DNA from: Budvicia aquatica DSM 5075 = ATCC 35567
Lineage (GTDB): Bacteria > Pseudomonadota > Gammaproteobacteria > Enterobacterales > Enterobacteriaceae
Assembly: GCF_000427805.1 (NCBI RefSeq)
Contig: NZ_ATYS01000030.1
Coordinates: 1-63,740 of the forward strand
DNA: 63,740 bases
Direction: 5' to 3'
Positions 63,696-63,740 of this stretch are shown here, piece after piece (the first letter of the stretch is position 1; each line of letters opens with the position of its first letter). The notes beneath the pieces were generated by a model, which was not told the origin of the DNA, did not search any database, and saw only the letters and a program-made list of their open reading frames with translations. A program made the position numbers and the translations under genes.

Positions 63696-63740
63696 TCAGG
63701 CTAAATGTTGTCGCATATTCTCAGCCATCACCCATAACGC
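63696..63740 (-). CDS. possible C-terminal end of the next island gene
   Basis: Fourteen codons open to the window edge end [14 protein letters not shown] before a TGA. The frame is in the same direction as radC and spaced about 100 bp from it. In related islands a DUF932 or antirestriction gene often precedes radC, but the stretch is too short to assign. Confidence 0.25.
   Translation of the reverse strand, partial: ALWVMAENMRQHLA

Overview
The window reads as chromosomal DNA of a gamma-proteobacterium of the order Enterobacterales. Several proteins look nearly collinear, from memory, with E. coli or Klebsiella proteins: glutathionylspermidine synthetase/amidase (Gss), MurQ, the YiaV/YiaW pair, the D-arabinitol operon DalD/DalK/DalT, PbpC, and glycerol dehydrogenase with dihydroxyacetone kinase. 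The gene order is not that of E. coli. A lineage such as Budviciaceae is possible, but this is a guess; the sequence alone fixes only the order.

Layout. 1-3.1 kb: tail of a type I secretion adaptor (HlyD family), a LacI-type regulator with a short-chain dehydrogenase, and a decayed FecA-like TonB receptor. 3.2-6.4 kb: an exported protein and a four-gene minus-strand cluster led by a NADAR protein. 6.6-10.9 kb: one giant gene for a (R)-2-hydroxyacyl-CoA dehydratase activase-type protein. 11.4-13.4 kb: a MocR regulator divergent from an AhpD-like gene. 13.6-19.2 kb: DUF4153 membrane protein, murQ, an M23 peptidase, and an MFS transporter. 19.2-27.7 kb: pbpC and a membrane-anchored alpha-2-macroglobulin, probably one operon. 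27.9-29.1 kb: a LysR regulator and a small protein. 29.4-34.8 kb: the D-arabinitol operon with its SorC-type regulator. 35-36.8 kb: an acetyltransferase and a Kdo hydroxylase. 37.4-45.5 kb: a long AT-rich leader and a 2490-residue autotransporter. 46.9-50.3 kb: gss, an AraC regulator, and a LysE exporter.

From 50.5 kb the window becomes mosaic. A toxin-antitoxin pair has lost the start of its toxin. A low-GC acetyltransferase / NhaC transporter / MerR cassette is bracketed by two decayed, oppositely oriented copies of the same IS4-type transposase. An IS630-type remnant stands just before a visibly GC-richer gldA-dhaK pair. After yiaVW, at 61.23-61.29 kb, there is a copy of the 3' end of tRNA-Phe followed on its own strand by a strong terminator. 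This is a classic attachment-site scar. The remaining 2.4 kb (toxin-antitoxin pair, two unknown coupled genes, RadC) therefore looks like the end of an integrative island whose other end lies beyond the window.

Sugar and polyol catabolism is a theme. The dal operon should feed D-arabinitol through D-xylulose to xylulose 5-phosphate. gldA and dhaK should feed glycerol through dihydroxyacetone to dihydroxyacetone phosphate. Envelope upkeep is a second theme: PbpC with alpha-2-macroglobulin, the M23 peptidase, MurQ, Kdo hydroxylase and the autotransporter. All assignments come from reading translated sequence and remembered family features; no database search was run.
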